Origin: CTSOIL-112 sp964293815 | Lineage (GTDB): Bacteria > Pseudomonadota > Gammaproteobacteria > Burkholderiales > Burkholderiaceae | Assembly: GCA_964293815.1 (NCBI GenBank) | Contig: CAXYYC010000024.1 | Coordinates: forward strand, 1 to 42,848 | Reading direction: 5' to 3' | Length of the DNA: 42,848 bases | Shown here: positions 1 through 9,448 of the stretch, piece after piece | Position numbering within the stretch: the first letter of the stretch is position 1 | How the letters are laid out: each line of letters begins with the position of its first letter | Made by a program: the position numbers and the translations under genes | The notes under the pieces: model-generated | Told to the model about the DNA's origin: nothing | Database searches by the model: none | The model's input: only the letters and a program-made list of their open reading frames with translations

Positions 1-261
1 ATTTATTTTTTTGCAATCACAAATCAACAAATTAATCTCAAAACACTTCCCTCACTCCCGCCAAACTGCCGTAGCCGCTCAGCGAAGAAGTGAAATTATG
101 AATGAATACCCTTCGGTTGTCAATTTTTATTTGAGGATATTTTGACTTTCCCCAATCAATTTGTGCGTGTTTTTTGATTTGTTCTTTATTTTCAATTAAC
201 TACAGCGCACAATATTTAAAGCCTATCTTTTGTAGTTACTCACCCAATGGATCACTGCCAA
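1..261. other. Intergenic, AT-rich left edge without a convincing gene
   Basis: No complete gene is visible. On the minus strand an open frame of about 53 codons runs from a stop at 200-202 to a stop at 38-40. It has no ATG, GTG or TTG start near its upstream end and could be the decayed 3' part of a gene. No clear terminator for the PLP enzyme gene (which ends at 262) was found: the only inverted pair, AACTACA and TGTAGTT near 197-237, is short and widely spaced. Confidence 0.4.
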
Positions 262-1515
262 TTATTCAAGCGCTTGTTTCCAGTCGTTAATTAGGTCGTT
301 AATATGCTCAATGCCAACCGAAACACGAATCAGACCATCACTAATGCCCCATCGCTGGCGCTGTTCGGCATCCATTTCGGCATAAATGGTTTGTGCAACC
401 GGCAAGGTCATACTGCGATTGTCGCCTAGATGAGTAGAGATCATGGTGACTTTAAGCGCGTCGAGCACTTGATAGGCTGTTCGATTGCCTTGTTTGAGTG
501 TGAATGAGAGCAATGCGCCGTAGCCACGATCGCCAAACAGCTCCACTGCGCGTTGGCACTGCGGATGCTCGATCAAAGCCGGATAATCAACGTGTTCAAC
601 CGCAGGATGCTGTTGCAACCATTTGGCCAAATCGTAGGCGTTGCGACAGGCACGTTCATTGCGCAGAAAGAAGGTTTCTAATCCAATGGCGATTTGTTGC
701 GCCGCATCAGCGGATAAGCTGGCACCTACATCGCGCAGGCCTTTTTTGCGCAATTGGGCAATGCCCCATTTTTTCACATCACCTTTACGGTAGCCCGCGA
801 AAATATTGGGATAGCTTGTCCAATCAAATACACCTGTGTCGGTCAATGAGCCGCCGAGCACTGTCGCGTGCCCAGACAGCGATTTGGACAGCGAATTCAT
901 GACCAAGCCAGCGCCGTAGTCTTTGGCGCGCACCAGCGCCGGTGTGCCCATGGTATTGTCCACGAAAAACAGGATATTGCGCGCTTGGCATAATTGGCCA
1001 ATGCCTTGTAAATCGGCAATCTGCGTGCGTGGGTTGGCAATGGTTTCGACGAACACTATACGCGTGTTCTCTTGCAATGCCGCCGCGACATTCGCCGCAT
1101 CCGTGACGTCCACATAGCTAATGGACACGCCTTGCAAGCCGAAAGTGTCCAATAGACTGGTGGTATTGCCAAACAAATATTGACTGACCACAATATGATC
1201 GCCTGCTTTAAGCAAAGCCAACATCGCGGTCGCAATCGCGCCCATGCCCGTTGCAAAGGTAATGGTTTCAACCCCGCCTTCTAATAAAGTCAATTGCGCT
1301 TCGAGCGCAGTCAGCGTCGGATTGTTTGAGCGCGAGTAGGTATAACCGGCGATTTTACCTTGGAACGCATCGGCGATTCCCTGCGCCGAATCGTAGGTGA
1401 ACTGTACACTTTTATACACAGGTTGATGGCTCGCTGAGTGCGCAATGCCTGCCCAGCGGTCGTTGTGCAGCAGTTGTGTTTCGATATGTGTGTTTAATTT
1501 TTTTTGTTCTGTCAT
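262..1515 (-). CDS. PLP-dependent Cys/Met metabolism enzyme (cystathionine gamma-synthase / homoserine sulfhydrylase type)
   Basis: Fold-type I PLP enzyme of the Cys/Met metabolism family, 417 residues, expected to catalyse gamma-replacement on an activated homoserine (O-succinyl- or O-acetylhomoserine) to make cystathionine or homocysteine in methionine synthesis. Visible family marks are YTYSR (58-62), which binds PLP phosphate, VDNT with Asp186 facing the pyridine nitrogen, and NSLSKSLSGH with Lys211 as the Schiff-base lysine. It lies 40 bp downstream of purF on the same strand, where Burkholderiales usually carry metZ. The sequence, however, resembles the less defined cystathionine gamma-synthase family more than classical MetZ, so substrate and symbol are left open. 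The site before the ATG is only a weak GAAAG. Confidence 0.85.
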   Translation of the reverse strand: MTEQKKLNTHIETQLLHNDRWAGIAHSASHQPVYKSVQFTYDSAQGIADAFQGKIAGYTYSRSNNPTLTALEAQLTLLEGGVETITFATGMGAIATAMLALLKAGDHIVVSQYLFGNTTSLLDTFGLQGVSISYVDVTDAANVAAALQENTRIVFVETIANPRTQIADLQGIGQLCQARNILFFVDNTMGTPALVRAKDYGAGLVMNSLSKSLSGHATVLGGSLTDTGVFDWTSYPNIFAGYRKGDVKKWGIAQLRKKGLRDVGASLSADAAQQIAIGLETFFLRNERACRNAYDLAKWLQQHPAVEHVDYPALIEHPQCQRAVELFGDRGYGALLSFTLKQGNRTAYQVLDALKVTMISTHLGDNRSMTLPVAQTIYAEMDAEQRQRWGISDGLIRVSVGIEHINDLINDWKQALE

Positions 1516-1555
1516 AAAATGCTTTCAGAGGCGTTCGCATGAGGCGCCGAGAGGG

Positions 1556-3070
1556 TTATTTGGCTTTTTTCTTCGATTGTTGTGCCTCAAGTCGGCTTTG
1601 TTCCAGCCGATCTAAATAGGCTTCGTCAATATCGCCCGTGACATATTCGCCATTAAAACATGAGGCATCAAACTGCGTGAGGCGCGATTGACCCGTCACT
1701 TGCCCGACCGACTGTACCGACTCGATCAGAGCGGACAAGTCCTGATAAATCACTTTGTCCGCGGTAATCGCTTCGCCAATTTCCGCCAGCGATTTATTAT
1801 TGGCAATCAGTTCGGTGCGCGTCGGCATATCAATGCCGTAGACGTTCGGAAATTTCACCGCTGGCGCAGCGGAGGCGAAATACACTTTTTTCGCGCCCGA
1901 TTCGCGCGCCAGCGCAACAATCTCTTGGCTGGTTGTACCGCGCACAATCGAGTCATCAACCAGCAATACATTTTTGCCGGTAAATTCACTGGGCATAGCG
2001 GTCAATTTTTGGCGCACCGATTTTTGGCGCGTTTCCTGCCCTGGCATGATGAAGGTACGGCCAACGTAGCGATTTTTGATAAAGCCTTCACGATAGCTCA
2101 AACCCAATTTGGAGGCCAACTGCATGGCGCATGGACGCGAGGTATCGGGAATCGGCATAACCACGTCAATGTCGTTGACGTCAATTTCGCGTGCGATTTT
2201 ATCCGCCAGCGTTTCACCCATCGCCAAGCGCGCCGCATACACTGAGGTACCCTCTATCGTCGAATCGGGACGCGCAAAGTAAACATACTCAAACAGACAC
2301 GGACTCAACTGCGTATTCTCAGCGCAAATTTGGCTGTGTAACGTGCCATCCATATCAATCCAAATCGCTTCACCCGGCGCGATGTCACGCACGGTTTTGT
2401 AACCGACACCTTCAATCGCCACGCTCTCCGAAGCGAGTATGTATTCAATTGCACCATCGTTCGTTTGGCGCTGCCCCAAAACCAAAGGACGGATACCGTT
2501 CGGGTCGCGGAAACCAAATACCGACAAGCCTGCGGCCATGCCAACGCAGGCATAAGCGCCCTTGATGCGTGCATTCACCCGACGCATCGCGCTGAAAAAA
2601 TGCTGATAGGTCAACGCTGCCGCCGCATCTTCCTCATGTACCGAGATATCCAGCTCATGCGCCAGCACATTGAGCAGCACTTCCGAATCCGAGCCGGTAT
2701 TGATATGACGACGATCCAAACGGAACAATTCATCGCGCACTTCATCGGTATTGGTTAAATTACCATTGTGCGCCAGCGTGATGCCATACGGCGCATTGAC
2801 ATAAAACGGTTGCGCTTCTTCGATGCTGTCCACCGCGCCCGCCGTCGGATAACGCACATGACCGATTCCCATATTGCCATGCAAATCACGCATATTGCGT
2901 GTGCGAAAAACGTCACGCACCATGCCCTTGCCCTTGTGCATGTAAAACCGCTGACCTTCATTGGTCGTCATGCCCGCCGCGTCTTGCCCACGGTGTTGCA
3001 ACAGCAGCAACGCATCATAAATCAGTTGGTTCACTGGGCTATTCGCCATTACACCAATCACGCCACACAT
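1556..3070 (-). CDS. purF: Amidophosphoribosyltransferase
   Basis: First committed enzyme of de novo purine synthesis: it transfers the glutamine amide nitrogen to PRPP to give phosphoribosylamine. The sequence shows the N-terminal nucleophile glutaminase (MCGVIGV, with Cys2 exposed after Met removal), HNGNLTN at 101-107, and a phosphoribosyltransferase domain with the PRPP loop NVLLVDDSIVRGTTS at 367-381. Its 504 residues are normal for the proteobacterial enzyme. A GAGGTG ribosome site precedes the ATG. The gene has its own leader (3071-3236) and is separated from the SPOR gene by a terminator; in relatives cvpA usually occupies this place, but no cvpA is present. Confidence 0.97.
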   Translation of the reverse strand: MCGVIGVMANSPVNQLIYDALLLLQHRGQDAAGMTTNEGQRFYMHKGKGMVRDVFRTRNMRDLHGNMGIGHVRYPTAGAVDSIEEAQPFYVNAPYGITLAHNGNLTNTDEVRDELFRLDRRHINTGSDSEVLLNVLAHELDISVHEEDAAAALTYQHFFSAMRRVNARIKGAYACVGMAAGLSVFGFRDPNGIRPLVLGQRQTNDGAIEYILASESVAIEGVGYKTVRDIAPGEAIWIDMDGTLHSQICAENTQLSPCLFEYVYFARPDSTIEGTSVYAARLAMGETLADKIAREIDVNDIDVVMPIPDTSRPCAMQLASKLGLSYREGFIKNRYVGRTFIMPGQETRQKSVRQKLTAMPSEFTGKNVLLVDDSIVRGTTSQEIVALARESGAKKVYFASAAPAVKFPNVYGIDMPTRTELIANNKSLAEIGEAITADKVIYQDLSALIESVQSVGQVTGQSRLTQFDASCFNGEYVTGDIDEAYLDRLEQSRLEAQQSKKKAK

Positions 3071-3235
3071 TTTTCACCTCAAATTAAAATCATCAATTCT
3101 GCTAAATATTGCTTTTCGCGCAATATTCAATTATCTCTGCCCATATCTGCCGCTATTGCTACGATTGCCGCGATTGCCACATTTTTGTCGCTGTTTTGAA
3201 GCAAGCATTTTACTGGGATTGCGTTGGTTCAGCCA

Positions 3236-3268
3236 TAAAAACCGAGGCCGTGAGTACACTCACGGCCT
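3236..3268 (-). terminator. Rho-independent terminator of the folC-SPOR unit
   Basis: The arms AGGCCGTGAGT (3245-3255) and ACTCACGGCCT (3258-3268) form a perfect inverted repeat. On the minus strand the hairpin is followed by TTTTT (3237-3241). It lies 11 bp past the SPOR gene stop and isolates purF from the upstream unit. Confidence 0.85.
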
Positions 3269-3279
3269 GACGGATGGAT

Positions 3280-4149
3280 TTAGGGCTTGGGCTTGGTCTG
3301 CTCCTGCTGAATCGGAATCACGACAGGATTTTTCGCCACGCCTTTCACTTTGGCCAAGGCGGCCTCGGCTTCGGCTTGGGTTTTAAATAAGCCCAAACGC
3401 ACACGCGTTTTACTCGAACCATCTACCGTCACGGTGCGCAATTGGGGTTGTACGCCCGCCGCGCGTAGCCGCGCCACGAGGCTATCTAACTCTTTTTTGT
3501 CACTGACCAAGCCAATATGCACCGCGTATTGTTGGGTAGTTGCGGTTGGCGCTGTTGTCGTTGTAGCTGGTGCGGCGGTCGTTGTACTTGGCACAGCTTG
3601 CTTGGTAGCGGCTGGTTTGGCAGGCGTTTCCGTGCTTGGGCTGGTCGCAGCGGTGGTTGCTGTGTTTGTCGTCGTTGCACCGCTGGCCTTGGCATCCGTT
3701 GTTTTCGCATCGGCTGTTTTGCCATCAGCCGCCGCCTTATCCGCTTTATCCGCGCTCTCCGCCGCCGCACGCAAACTTTCGTCGGTGGCCTTCGGATTTT
3801 TCACGTCAAACTGTACGTTTTTATCGGGAATGGCCACAGCCACTTGCGCCGCGGTTTCTTTGCGTTGGCCATCAAACACCCACGGTAAAATCACAAATGC
3901 CGCACCCAGCAAAACCAATGCGCCGATCAGACGACGGCGTGCGCGTACCTTCAGATCGTGCAACTGCACTTCTTCGTCATACACCGCGGTTGTTTCGTTC
4001 AATCCGTCGCGTTGCACTTGCCGCGCACGCACGCGCACCGCTTGATGCGTCTCGCCGTTCAAGCCCAGTTCACTGCGCATGTCGCCTGTGCGACGCGGTG
4101 CGGATTGAGCGCTATTTGATTGATTTGTTTGCTTTTTCTTAAACCACAT
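3280..4149 (-). CDS. SPOR-domain inner-membrane protein (DedD-like)
   Basis: A 289-residue bitopic membrane protein. A charged cytoplasmic N-terminus (1-72) is followed by one membrane helix (about 73-92, RLIGALVLLGAAFVILPW). Then comes a long Ala/Thr/Lys/Pro-rich low-complexity periplasmic linker (about 100-205) and a C-terminal SPOR domain (about 207-280). SPOR domains bind glycan strands stripped of stem peptides at the septum, so a role in cell division or septal wall remodelling is likely, as for DedD. The ATG is 11 bp after the folC stop, and the folC stop codon is part of its ribosome site (TAAGGA), so the two are probably cotranscribed and coupled. The linker sequence would be expected to vary between species. 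Confidence 0.88.
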   Translation of the reverse strand: MWFKKKQTNQSNSAQSAPRRTGDMRSELGLNGETHQAVRVRARQVQRDGLNETTAVYDEEVQLHDLKVRARRRLIGALVLLGAAFVILPWVFDGQRKETAAQVAVAIPDKNVQFDVKNPKATDESLRAAAESADKADKAAADGKTADAKTTDAKASGATTTNTATTAATSPSTETPAKPAATKQAVPSTTTAAPATTTTAPTATTQQYAVHIGLVSDKKELDSLVARLRAAGVQPQLRTVTVDGSSKTRVRLGLFKTQAEAEAALAKVKGVAKNPVVIPIQQEQTKPKP

Positions 4150-4160
4150 CCCATTTTTCC

Positions 4161-5510
4161 TTATGTCGATTCAGCCGGTACGCTTGGGAATCGCGGCATG
4201 CCTTTGAGTGCTTGCTCCACGGTCACAAAGGAGCCAAATATGATTATTCTATCATTGGGCGAGACCTGCGTGGGTACACTTGCAGATAAATGCACCAAAG
4301 CGCTTTGCACGCTGTCAAATATCTGAACGCTGTGGTCTTGATCGGCCACAAAGCCCGAGTCCAACAAAATCGTGCGTAATTGCGCCGCCGTTGCCGCGCG
4401 CGGTGATGGCAAATCACACAGATACCAATGATCGACCACATCACACATGATGCGCATGACTTGTGCGATGTCTTTATCCGCCATCGCACCAAATACCGCG
4501 CGGGTGTACGGCGCATAACCCATTTGTCCAATATTTTTCGCCAAGGCACGCGCGGCGTGCGGGTTATGCGCAACGTCCAAAATCGTGACCGGCTGCCCGG
4601 GCAATACCTGAAAGCGCCCACGCACCACGGCATTCGATATACCCACGCGCACCGCTTGCTGTGTTACAGGCAAAAGTTCGCGCACCGCTTCCAACGCGGC
4701 CAGCGCCGCAGAAGCATTGGCCAATTGATAATCGCCGCGCATCGCGGGCATGGCCAAACTATTACGCGCGCCGTGTTCACCGACGAAGCGCCACTGCTTG
4801 CGCTGATCGTCCTGAACCACCTGATAATGAAAATCGCGATTAATCAATTTCAAATCCGCACCGATTGTTTTTGCATGGTCAATCAAGGATTGCGGTGGAT
4901 TCGGATCGGCACAAATCGCCGGACAGCCCGCGCGGAAAATCCCTGCTTTTTCAAAGCCAATCGCCTCGCGCGTATCACCGAGAAAACCAATATGATCAAT
5001 ATCCACCGAGGTCACTACCGCCACCGCCGAGTCAAACACATTGGTCGCGTCCAAACGCCCGCCCAAACCGACCTCCAAAATCACCGCATCGGGATATTGT
5101 GCATCAAACCAGCACATAAATACCAGTAAAGTGAACTCAAAATAGGTCAGGGAAATTTCTGGCGCCTGCAAACGAACCCGTTCCACCTCATGAAAAAACG
5201 GCAACAATTGCGCTTCGGTCGCATCAACCGCGTTAAGCCGCGCACGCTCGGTAAAGTCAATCACATGCGGCGAGGTATGGCAGCCCACTTTGTAACCCGC
5301 CGCCAGCAAAATTTGCTCCAAATACGCGCAGGTTGAGCCTTTGCCATTCGTCCCGCCAACCGTGATGATTGGATAATTCAGCGTGAGCAAACCGGCCGCT
5401 TGCAGGCGCGCTTTCATCTCGCCCACGCGCGTCAAGCCCAGATCAATCTCAGTTTTGTGCACCGTTTCCAGATGCGCCAACCAGTCCGTCACATTGGCAA
5501 AAGTCGCCAT
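4161..5510 (-). CDS. folC: Bifunctional folylpolyglutamate synthase / dihydrofolate synthase
   Basis: Adds glutamate to dihydropteroate and then to tetrahydrofolates. The Mur-ligase-type P-loop GTNGKGST (53-60 from the chosen start), the TSPHV motif and the ligase core (EVGLGGRLDATN) are present. I chose the ATG at 5510, which gives 449 residues: it has a GGGAAGG ribosome site (5516-5522) five bases upstream. An in-frame ATG at 5534 would add eight residues, but it has no ribosome site and lies at the tail of the accD terminator, so it is unlikely to be used. The gene is followed 11 bp later by the SPOR gene. Confidence 0.95.
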   Translation of the reverse strand: MATFANVTDWLAHLETVHKTEIDLGLTRVGEMKARLQAAGLLTLNYPIITVGGTNGKGSTCAYLEQILLAAGYKVGCHTSPHVIDFTERARLNAVDATEAQLLPFFHEVERVRLQAPEISLTYFEFTLLVFMCWFDAQYPDAVILEVGLGGRLDATNVFDSAVAVVTSVDIDHIGFLGDTREAIGFEKAGIFRAGCPAICADPNPPQSLIDHAKTIGADLKLINRDFHYQVVQDDQRKQWRFVGEHGARNSLAMPAMRGDYQLANASAALAALEAVRELLPVTQQAVRVGISNAVVRGRFQVLPGQPVTILDVAHNPHAARALAKNIGQMGYAPYTRAVFGAMADKDIAQVMRIMCDVVDHWYLCDLPSPRAATAAQLRTILLDSGFVADQDHSVQIFDSVQSALVHLSASVPTQVSPNDRIIIFGSFVTVEQALKGMPRFPSVPAEST

Positions 5511-5534
5511 AAATACCTTCCCATCTATTTCCAT

Positions 5535-5568
5535 GAAAAAACCGCAACGGATTTTACCATTGCGGTTT
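5535..5568 (-). terminator. Rho-independent terminator after accD
   Basis: Arms AAACCGCAA (5539-5547) and TTGCGGTTT (5560-5568) form a perfect 9-bp stem with a 12-base loop. On the minus strand the stem runs into TTTTTT. It lies between the accD stop (5601) and folC, and argues against the upstream folC ATG. Confidence 0.8.
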
Positions 5569-5600
5569 GATTTGCACCGAGCATTTGTATGCCCAATGCC

Positions 5601-6467
5601 CTACGCCACAGAAATTTCGCCCTGATTGCGCAGTAAGGTAATCAATCGTGCCAATTCTTCACGCATTTGCTTACGGTGTACGATCATGTCAATCGCGCCG
5701 TGTTCGAGCAAAAACTCTGAGCGCTGGAAGCCTTCGGGCAGTTTTTCACGCACCGTTTGCTCAATCACACGCGGACCAGCAAAGCCGATCAAGGCTTTTG
5801 GCTCGGCAATCACGATGTCGCCAATGAAGGCAAAGCTCGCCGACACGCCGCCCATGGTTGGATCGGTCAAAATTGAAATATACGGCAAACGTTTTTCTGC
5901 CAGCAAGGTCAGCGCCGCCGTGGTTTTCGCCATCTGCATCAAGGACAACAAGGCTTCCTGCATACGCGCGCCGCCCGAGGCGGAAATGCTGATAAACGCC
6001 GAATTGGTCTCAATCGCATGACGCACACCGCGCACAAAGCGCTCGCCCACGACCGAACCCATCGAGCCGCCCATGAAGTCGAATTCAAACGCGGCAACCA
6101 CCGCTGGCTGCTCATGAATCGTCCCCGCCTGCACCACCAAAGCCTCGGACTCGCCGGTATTTTTCACCGCTTCAGCCAGACGCTCGGTGTACTTGCGGCT
6201 GTCTCTGAATTTCAGACTGTCCACCGGTTTGACTTCTTGCCCCAGCTCGACCCGACCATCCGCGTCCAACAGGCGATTGATGCGGTCACGCGCTTTTACA
6301 CGCAGGTGATGATCGCATTTCGGGCACACATATTCGTTGGCCTCCAAATCGGATTTGTACAAAACCTCTTCACACGCCGGACATTTCACCCACAGGCCAT
6401 CAGGCATCGCCGATTTTTTCGCTTCGGACTGCATTTTCGGGGGTAAAATTTTATCTAACCAACTCAT
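5601..6467 (-). CDS. accD: Acetyl-CoA carboxylase, carboxyltransferase subunit beta
   Basis: With AccA it transfers the carboxyl group from biotin on AccB to acetyl-CoA, the first step of fatty acid synthesis. The sequence shows the N-terminal zinc ribbon with Cys29, Cys32, Cys48 and Cys51, followed by the crotonase-like carboxyltransferase core (SGGARMQEALLSLMQM, GGVSASFA, GFAGPRVIEQT). Its 288 residues are typical. GGAG lies before the ATG. It follows trpA after about 130 bp and ends at its own terminator, matching the trpA-accD-folC order of betaproteobacteria. The other Acc subunits AccB and AccC are encoded about 5 kb away in this window. Confidence 0.97.
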   Translation of the reverse strand: MSWLDKILPPKMQSEAKKSAMPDGLWVKCPACEEVLYKSDLEANEYVCPKCDHHLRVKARDRINRLLDADGRVELGQEVKPVDSLKFRDSRKYTERLAEAVKNTGESEALVVQAGTIHEQPAVVAAFEFDFMGGSMGSVVGERFVRGVRHAIETNSAFISISASGGARMQEALLSLMQMAKTTAALTLLAEKRLPYISILTDPTMGGVSASFAFIGDIVIAEPKALIGFAGPRVIEQTVREKLPEGFQRSEFLLEHGAIDMIVHRKQMREELARLITLLRNQGEISVA

Positions 6468-6599
6468 CGTCTTGCTCCATAGTGATTGGAATGCGGCATT
6501 ATATAGGCTTTAAACACCGCAACGCTACCAAATTTATCAGCACAACCGTTCGCAAAAACCGCGTAAAAATCAATTTTTATGGTGATTCAAATCAGCCGA

Positions 6600-7436
6600 T
6601 CAAACAGCATCCAGCGCACTGCGAATGCCTTGTATCCAATCGCCAACCACCGCGCAGGCATCCTGCCCTTGCGCTTGTGCGGATTCGACCAATTGAATGA
6701 TTTTGCTACCAATCACCACGCCATCCGCAGTCTGCGCCACCGCCTGCGCGCTGTGTGCATCGGAAATACCAAAGCCAACATTGATCGGTAAATCGGTAAA
6801 TTGACGCAATCGCGCGACCTTGGCCTGCACATCAGCCACATCCAGCGAACCTGCGCCAGTGACGCCTTTGAGCGAAACGTAGTAAATAAAGCCACTGGCA
6901 ACCTGCGCCGTGGCCTGCATCCGCGCATCCGTCGTGGTCGGCGCGACCAAATAAATGATATTCAGACCAGCCGTGCGCGCTGTTTGCGCAAACGATTCAG
7001 ACTCCTCGGGCGGATAATCGACAATGAGCGCGCCATCCACGCCCGCTTGCACCGCCTCGGCAATAAACGCCTCCTGCCCGATGCGTTCAATCGGATTGGC
7101 GTAACCCATCAATACCACCGGCGTGTGCTGATTGCTTTGACGAAAGCGCGCCACCAATTCGAGTACATCGCGCAAACCCACGCCCTGCGCTACGGCGCGT
7201 TCGCTTGCACGCTGAATCACCGGCCCATCGGCCATCGGGTCGGAAAACGGCACGCCCAATTCAATCACGTCTACACCAGCATTGACCAAGGTGTGCATGA
7301 GTTGCTCGGTTTGAGTCAAACTCGGATCACCCGCGGTGATAAATGTAACCAAATTTTTCCGCCCCGCTTGGCGGTTTTGTAGCAAAACCTGAGACAAGCG
7401 TTGCGCGGAAAGAGGGGAAGCCGGTACAGCAGTCAT
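6600..7436 (-). CDS. trpA: Tryptophan synthase alpha chain
   Basis: Cleaves indole-3-glycerol phosphate to indole and glyceraldehyde 3-phosphate in the TrpA2B2 complex. The TIM-barrel signature ELGVPFSDPMADGP holds catalytic Glu59 and Asp70, matching Glu49 and Asp60 of the Salmonella enzyme; the phosphate-binding region (GFGISDAHSAQ, DGVVIGSKI) is present. Its 278 residues are normal. No trpB lies upstream: the next gene is the divergent fadD. In many relatives trpF-trpB-trpA are adjacent, so the trp genes are probably split in this genome. Confidence 0.96.
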   Translation of the reverse strand: MTAVPASPLSAQRLSQVLLQNRQAGRKNLVTFITAGDPSLTQTEQLMHTLVNAGVDVIELGVPFSDPMADGPVIQRASERAVAQGVGLRDVLELVARFRQSNQHTPVVLMGYANPIERIGQEAFIAEAVQAGVDGALIVDYPPEESESFAQTARTAGLNIIYLVAPTTTDARMQATAQVASGFIYYVSLKGVTGAGSLDVADVQAKVARLRQFTDLPINVGFGISDAHSAQAVAQTADGVVIGSKIIQLVESAQAQGQDACAVVGDWIQGIRSALDAV

Positions 7437-7693
7437 AGTATTTATCCATCCATTTTGTCGCCTCGACCCGATCAGTCAAGCGCGAAACTCAATTTACAGT
7501 GGCATTATTATTGCATAAAACCTCATTAGATTTCGCATTGTCTGGCGGCATGATTGTATTTTGAAAAAAAGCCATGAATGATTGAAAATAGCTTCCGTTA
7601 TCTGAATTTTTATGTAAAATAACAACAGATGTTGCGCAATGATCACATCATTTTGATTGACATACTATTTATATAAAAACTCTGGAGACCCTC

Positions 7694-9355
7694 ATGCAAA
7701 AGCCTTGGTTGAGCCAATACGCCGGTGTAGCCGAACACATCGACTTGAATCGTTTCAATTCCATCCCCGCTATTTTTGACTCTGCGTTTGCGCGCTTTAG
7801 CGACCGCCCAATGGCGATCAATATGGGCAAATCACTGACCTACCGTGAATTTGACCGATACTCGCGCGATGTCGCCGCGTGGCTGCAAAGCCTCGGCCTG
7901 CAAAAAGGCGATCGCGTCGCTATTATGATGCCCAACTGTCTGCAATACCTGATTTTGGTTCCTGCTATTTTGCGCGCGGGCTATGCGGTGACCAATATTA
8001 ACCCGCTGTACACGCCCGATGAGCTGACGCATCAACTCAACGATTCTGGTTCCAAAGCGATTTTTATTTTGGAAAATTTTGCCCACGCGCTCGAAGTATC
8101 ACTCCCGAATTTACCTGCGCTCAAGCACATTGTCGTCTCATCATTGGGCGATATGCTGGGTTTCAAAGGCAATATCGTCAACCTCGTCCTGCGTCATGTG
8201 AAAAAAATGGTACCTGCTTGGCGCATTGACTCTGCCATTCCATTCAAACGCGTTTTGACCGAAGGCGCACAAAAAACCTATCAAAGCGTCGCTTTGAGCC
8301 ACGATGATTTGGCATTTTTACAATACACCGGTGGGACCACCGGCGTGTCCAAAGGCGCGGCGCTCACGCACGGCAACATCGTTGCAAATGTGTTGCAAGC
8401 CGAACAATGGTGCGCACCGGCCATCGGTGATTTGACTCACGGCGCGACCTTTGTCTCTGCCCTGCCGCTGTACCACATCTTCGGCCTGACCGTGAATGCG
8501 CTATACGCGCTGCACATCGGCGGTTGCGTACTGCTCATCACCAATCCGCGCGACATTCCTGCGTTCATCAAAGATTTGCAAAAGCACCCGTTCCATGTAT
8601 TGCCCGCGGTCAACACCCTATTCGTCGCCTTGAACCACAATCCTGAGTTCAAAAAATTGGACTTCTCATCGTTGCGCGTTGCATTGGGCGGCGGTATGGC
8701 GGTGCAAAAAGCCGTCGCCGATCAGTTCCACGAAATTACCGGCGTGCCCATTTGCGAAGCCTACGGCCTGTCCGAAACCAGCCCTGCAGCCTTGATGAAT
8801 CCGATCAAATTGACAGCATTCACCGGCTACACTGGCCTGCCGATCTCCTCGACCGATGTTGCTATTTTGGACGATGACGTCAAAGAAGTGCCCTACGGTG
8901 AAGCGGGCGAAATCGCCATTCGCGGTCCGCAAGTCATGGCTGGCTACTGGCAGCGCCCTGACGAAACCGCCAAAGTCATGACCGCCGATGGCTTTTTCCG
9001 CTCCGGCGACATTGGCATCATGAATGAGCAAGGCTTCGTCAAAATCATTGACCGCAAAAAAGACATGGTGTTGGTCTCAGGCTTTAACGTCTATCCAAAT
9101 GAAGTCGAAGACGTCGCCGTGATGCACCCGAAAGTACTCGAATGCGCCGTCATCGGCGTACCGGACGAATACTCCGGCGAAGCAGTCAAAATGTTTGTGG
9201 TGAAAAAGGACGACAGCCTGACTGAAGCCGAATTACTGCACTTCCTGAAAGAACACCTCACCGGCTACAAACGTCCGAAATACATCGAGTTTCGCACCGA
9301 ACTGCCAAAATCGAATGTGGGCAAAATTCTCCGCAAAGATCTGCGCGGACAATAA
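7694..9355 (+). CDS. fadD: Long-chain fatty acid-CoA ligase
   Basis: Adenylate-forming enzyme that activates fatty acids to acyl-CoA for beta-oxidation or lipid synthesis. The 553-residue protein carries the P-loop-like motif YTGGTTGVSKGA (211-222), the YGLSETSP motif, FRSGDIG for ribose binding, and a C-terminal catalytic lysine in LPKSNVGKILRKD. No signal peptide is seen; membrane association would be peripheral. It is transcribed divergently from trpA and ends at a strong terminator. The 257-bp leader has TTGACA at 7657 but no -10 at proper spacing, so its promoter is not resolved. Confidence 0.93.
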   Translation: MQKPWLSQYAGVAEHIDLNRFNSIPAIFDSAFARFSDRPMAINMGKSLTYREFDRYSRDVAAWLQSLGLQKGDRVAIMMPNCLQYLILVPAILRAGYAVTNINPLYTPDELTHQLNDSGSKAIFILENFAHALEVSLPNLPALKHIVVSSLGDMLGFKGNIVNLVLRHVKKMVPAWRIDSAIPFKRVLTEGAQKTYQSVALSHDDLAFLQYTGGTTGVSKGAALTHGNIVANVLQAEQWCAPAIGDLTHGATFVSALPLYHIFGLTVNALYALHIGGCVLLITNPRDIPAFIKDLQKHPFHVLPAVNTLFVALNHNPEFKKLDFSSLRVALGGGMAVQKAVADQFHEITGVPICEAYGLSETSPAALMNPIKLTAFTGYTGLPISSTDVAILDDDVKEVPYGEAGEIAIRGPQVMAGYWQRPDETAKVMTADGFFRSGDIGIMNEQGFVKIIDRKKDMVLVSGFNVYPNEVEDVAVMHPKVLECAVIGVPDEYSGEAVKMFVVKKDDSLTEAELLHFLKEHLTGYKRPKYIEFRTELPKSNVGKILRKDLRGQ

Positions 9356-9371
9356 AATAGTCAACTCACAC

Positions 9372-9399
9372 AAAAAAGGATGCCTCGGCATCCTTTTTT
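9372..9399. terminator. Bidirectional terminator between fadD and prmA
   Basis: AAAAAAGGATGCC (9372-9384), TC, GGCATCCTTTTTT (9387-9399). The perfect stem is flanked by A and T tracts, so it can stop fadD (plus) and prmA (minus), which converge here. Confidence 0.92.
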
Positions 9400-9448
9400 A
9401 TTGGTCAATCAAGCATTTCAGACAAATACGCACATCCTCCAACCAGCA

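Noticed and set aside
3350..4045. Long plus-strand open frame opposite the SPOR gene
   Set aside because: Mirror of the Ala/Thr-rich linker codons; no ribosome site and no family features.
7657..7677. TTGACA / TATAAA as the fadD promoter
   Set aside because: Spacer of only 9 bases, too short for a sigma-70 promoter.
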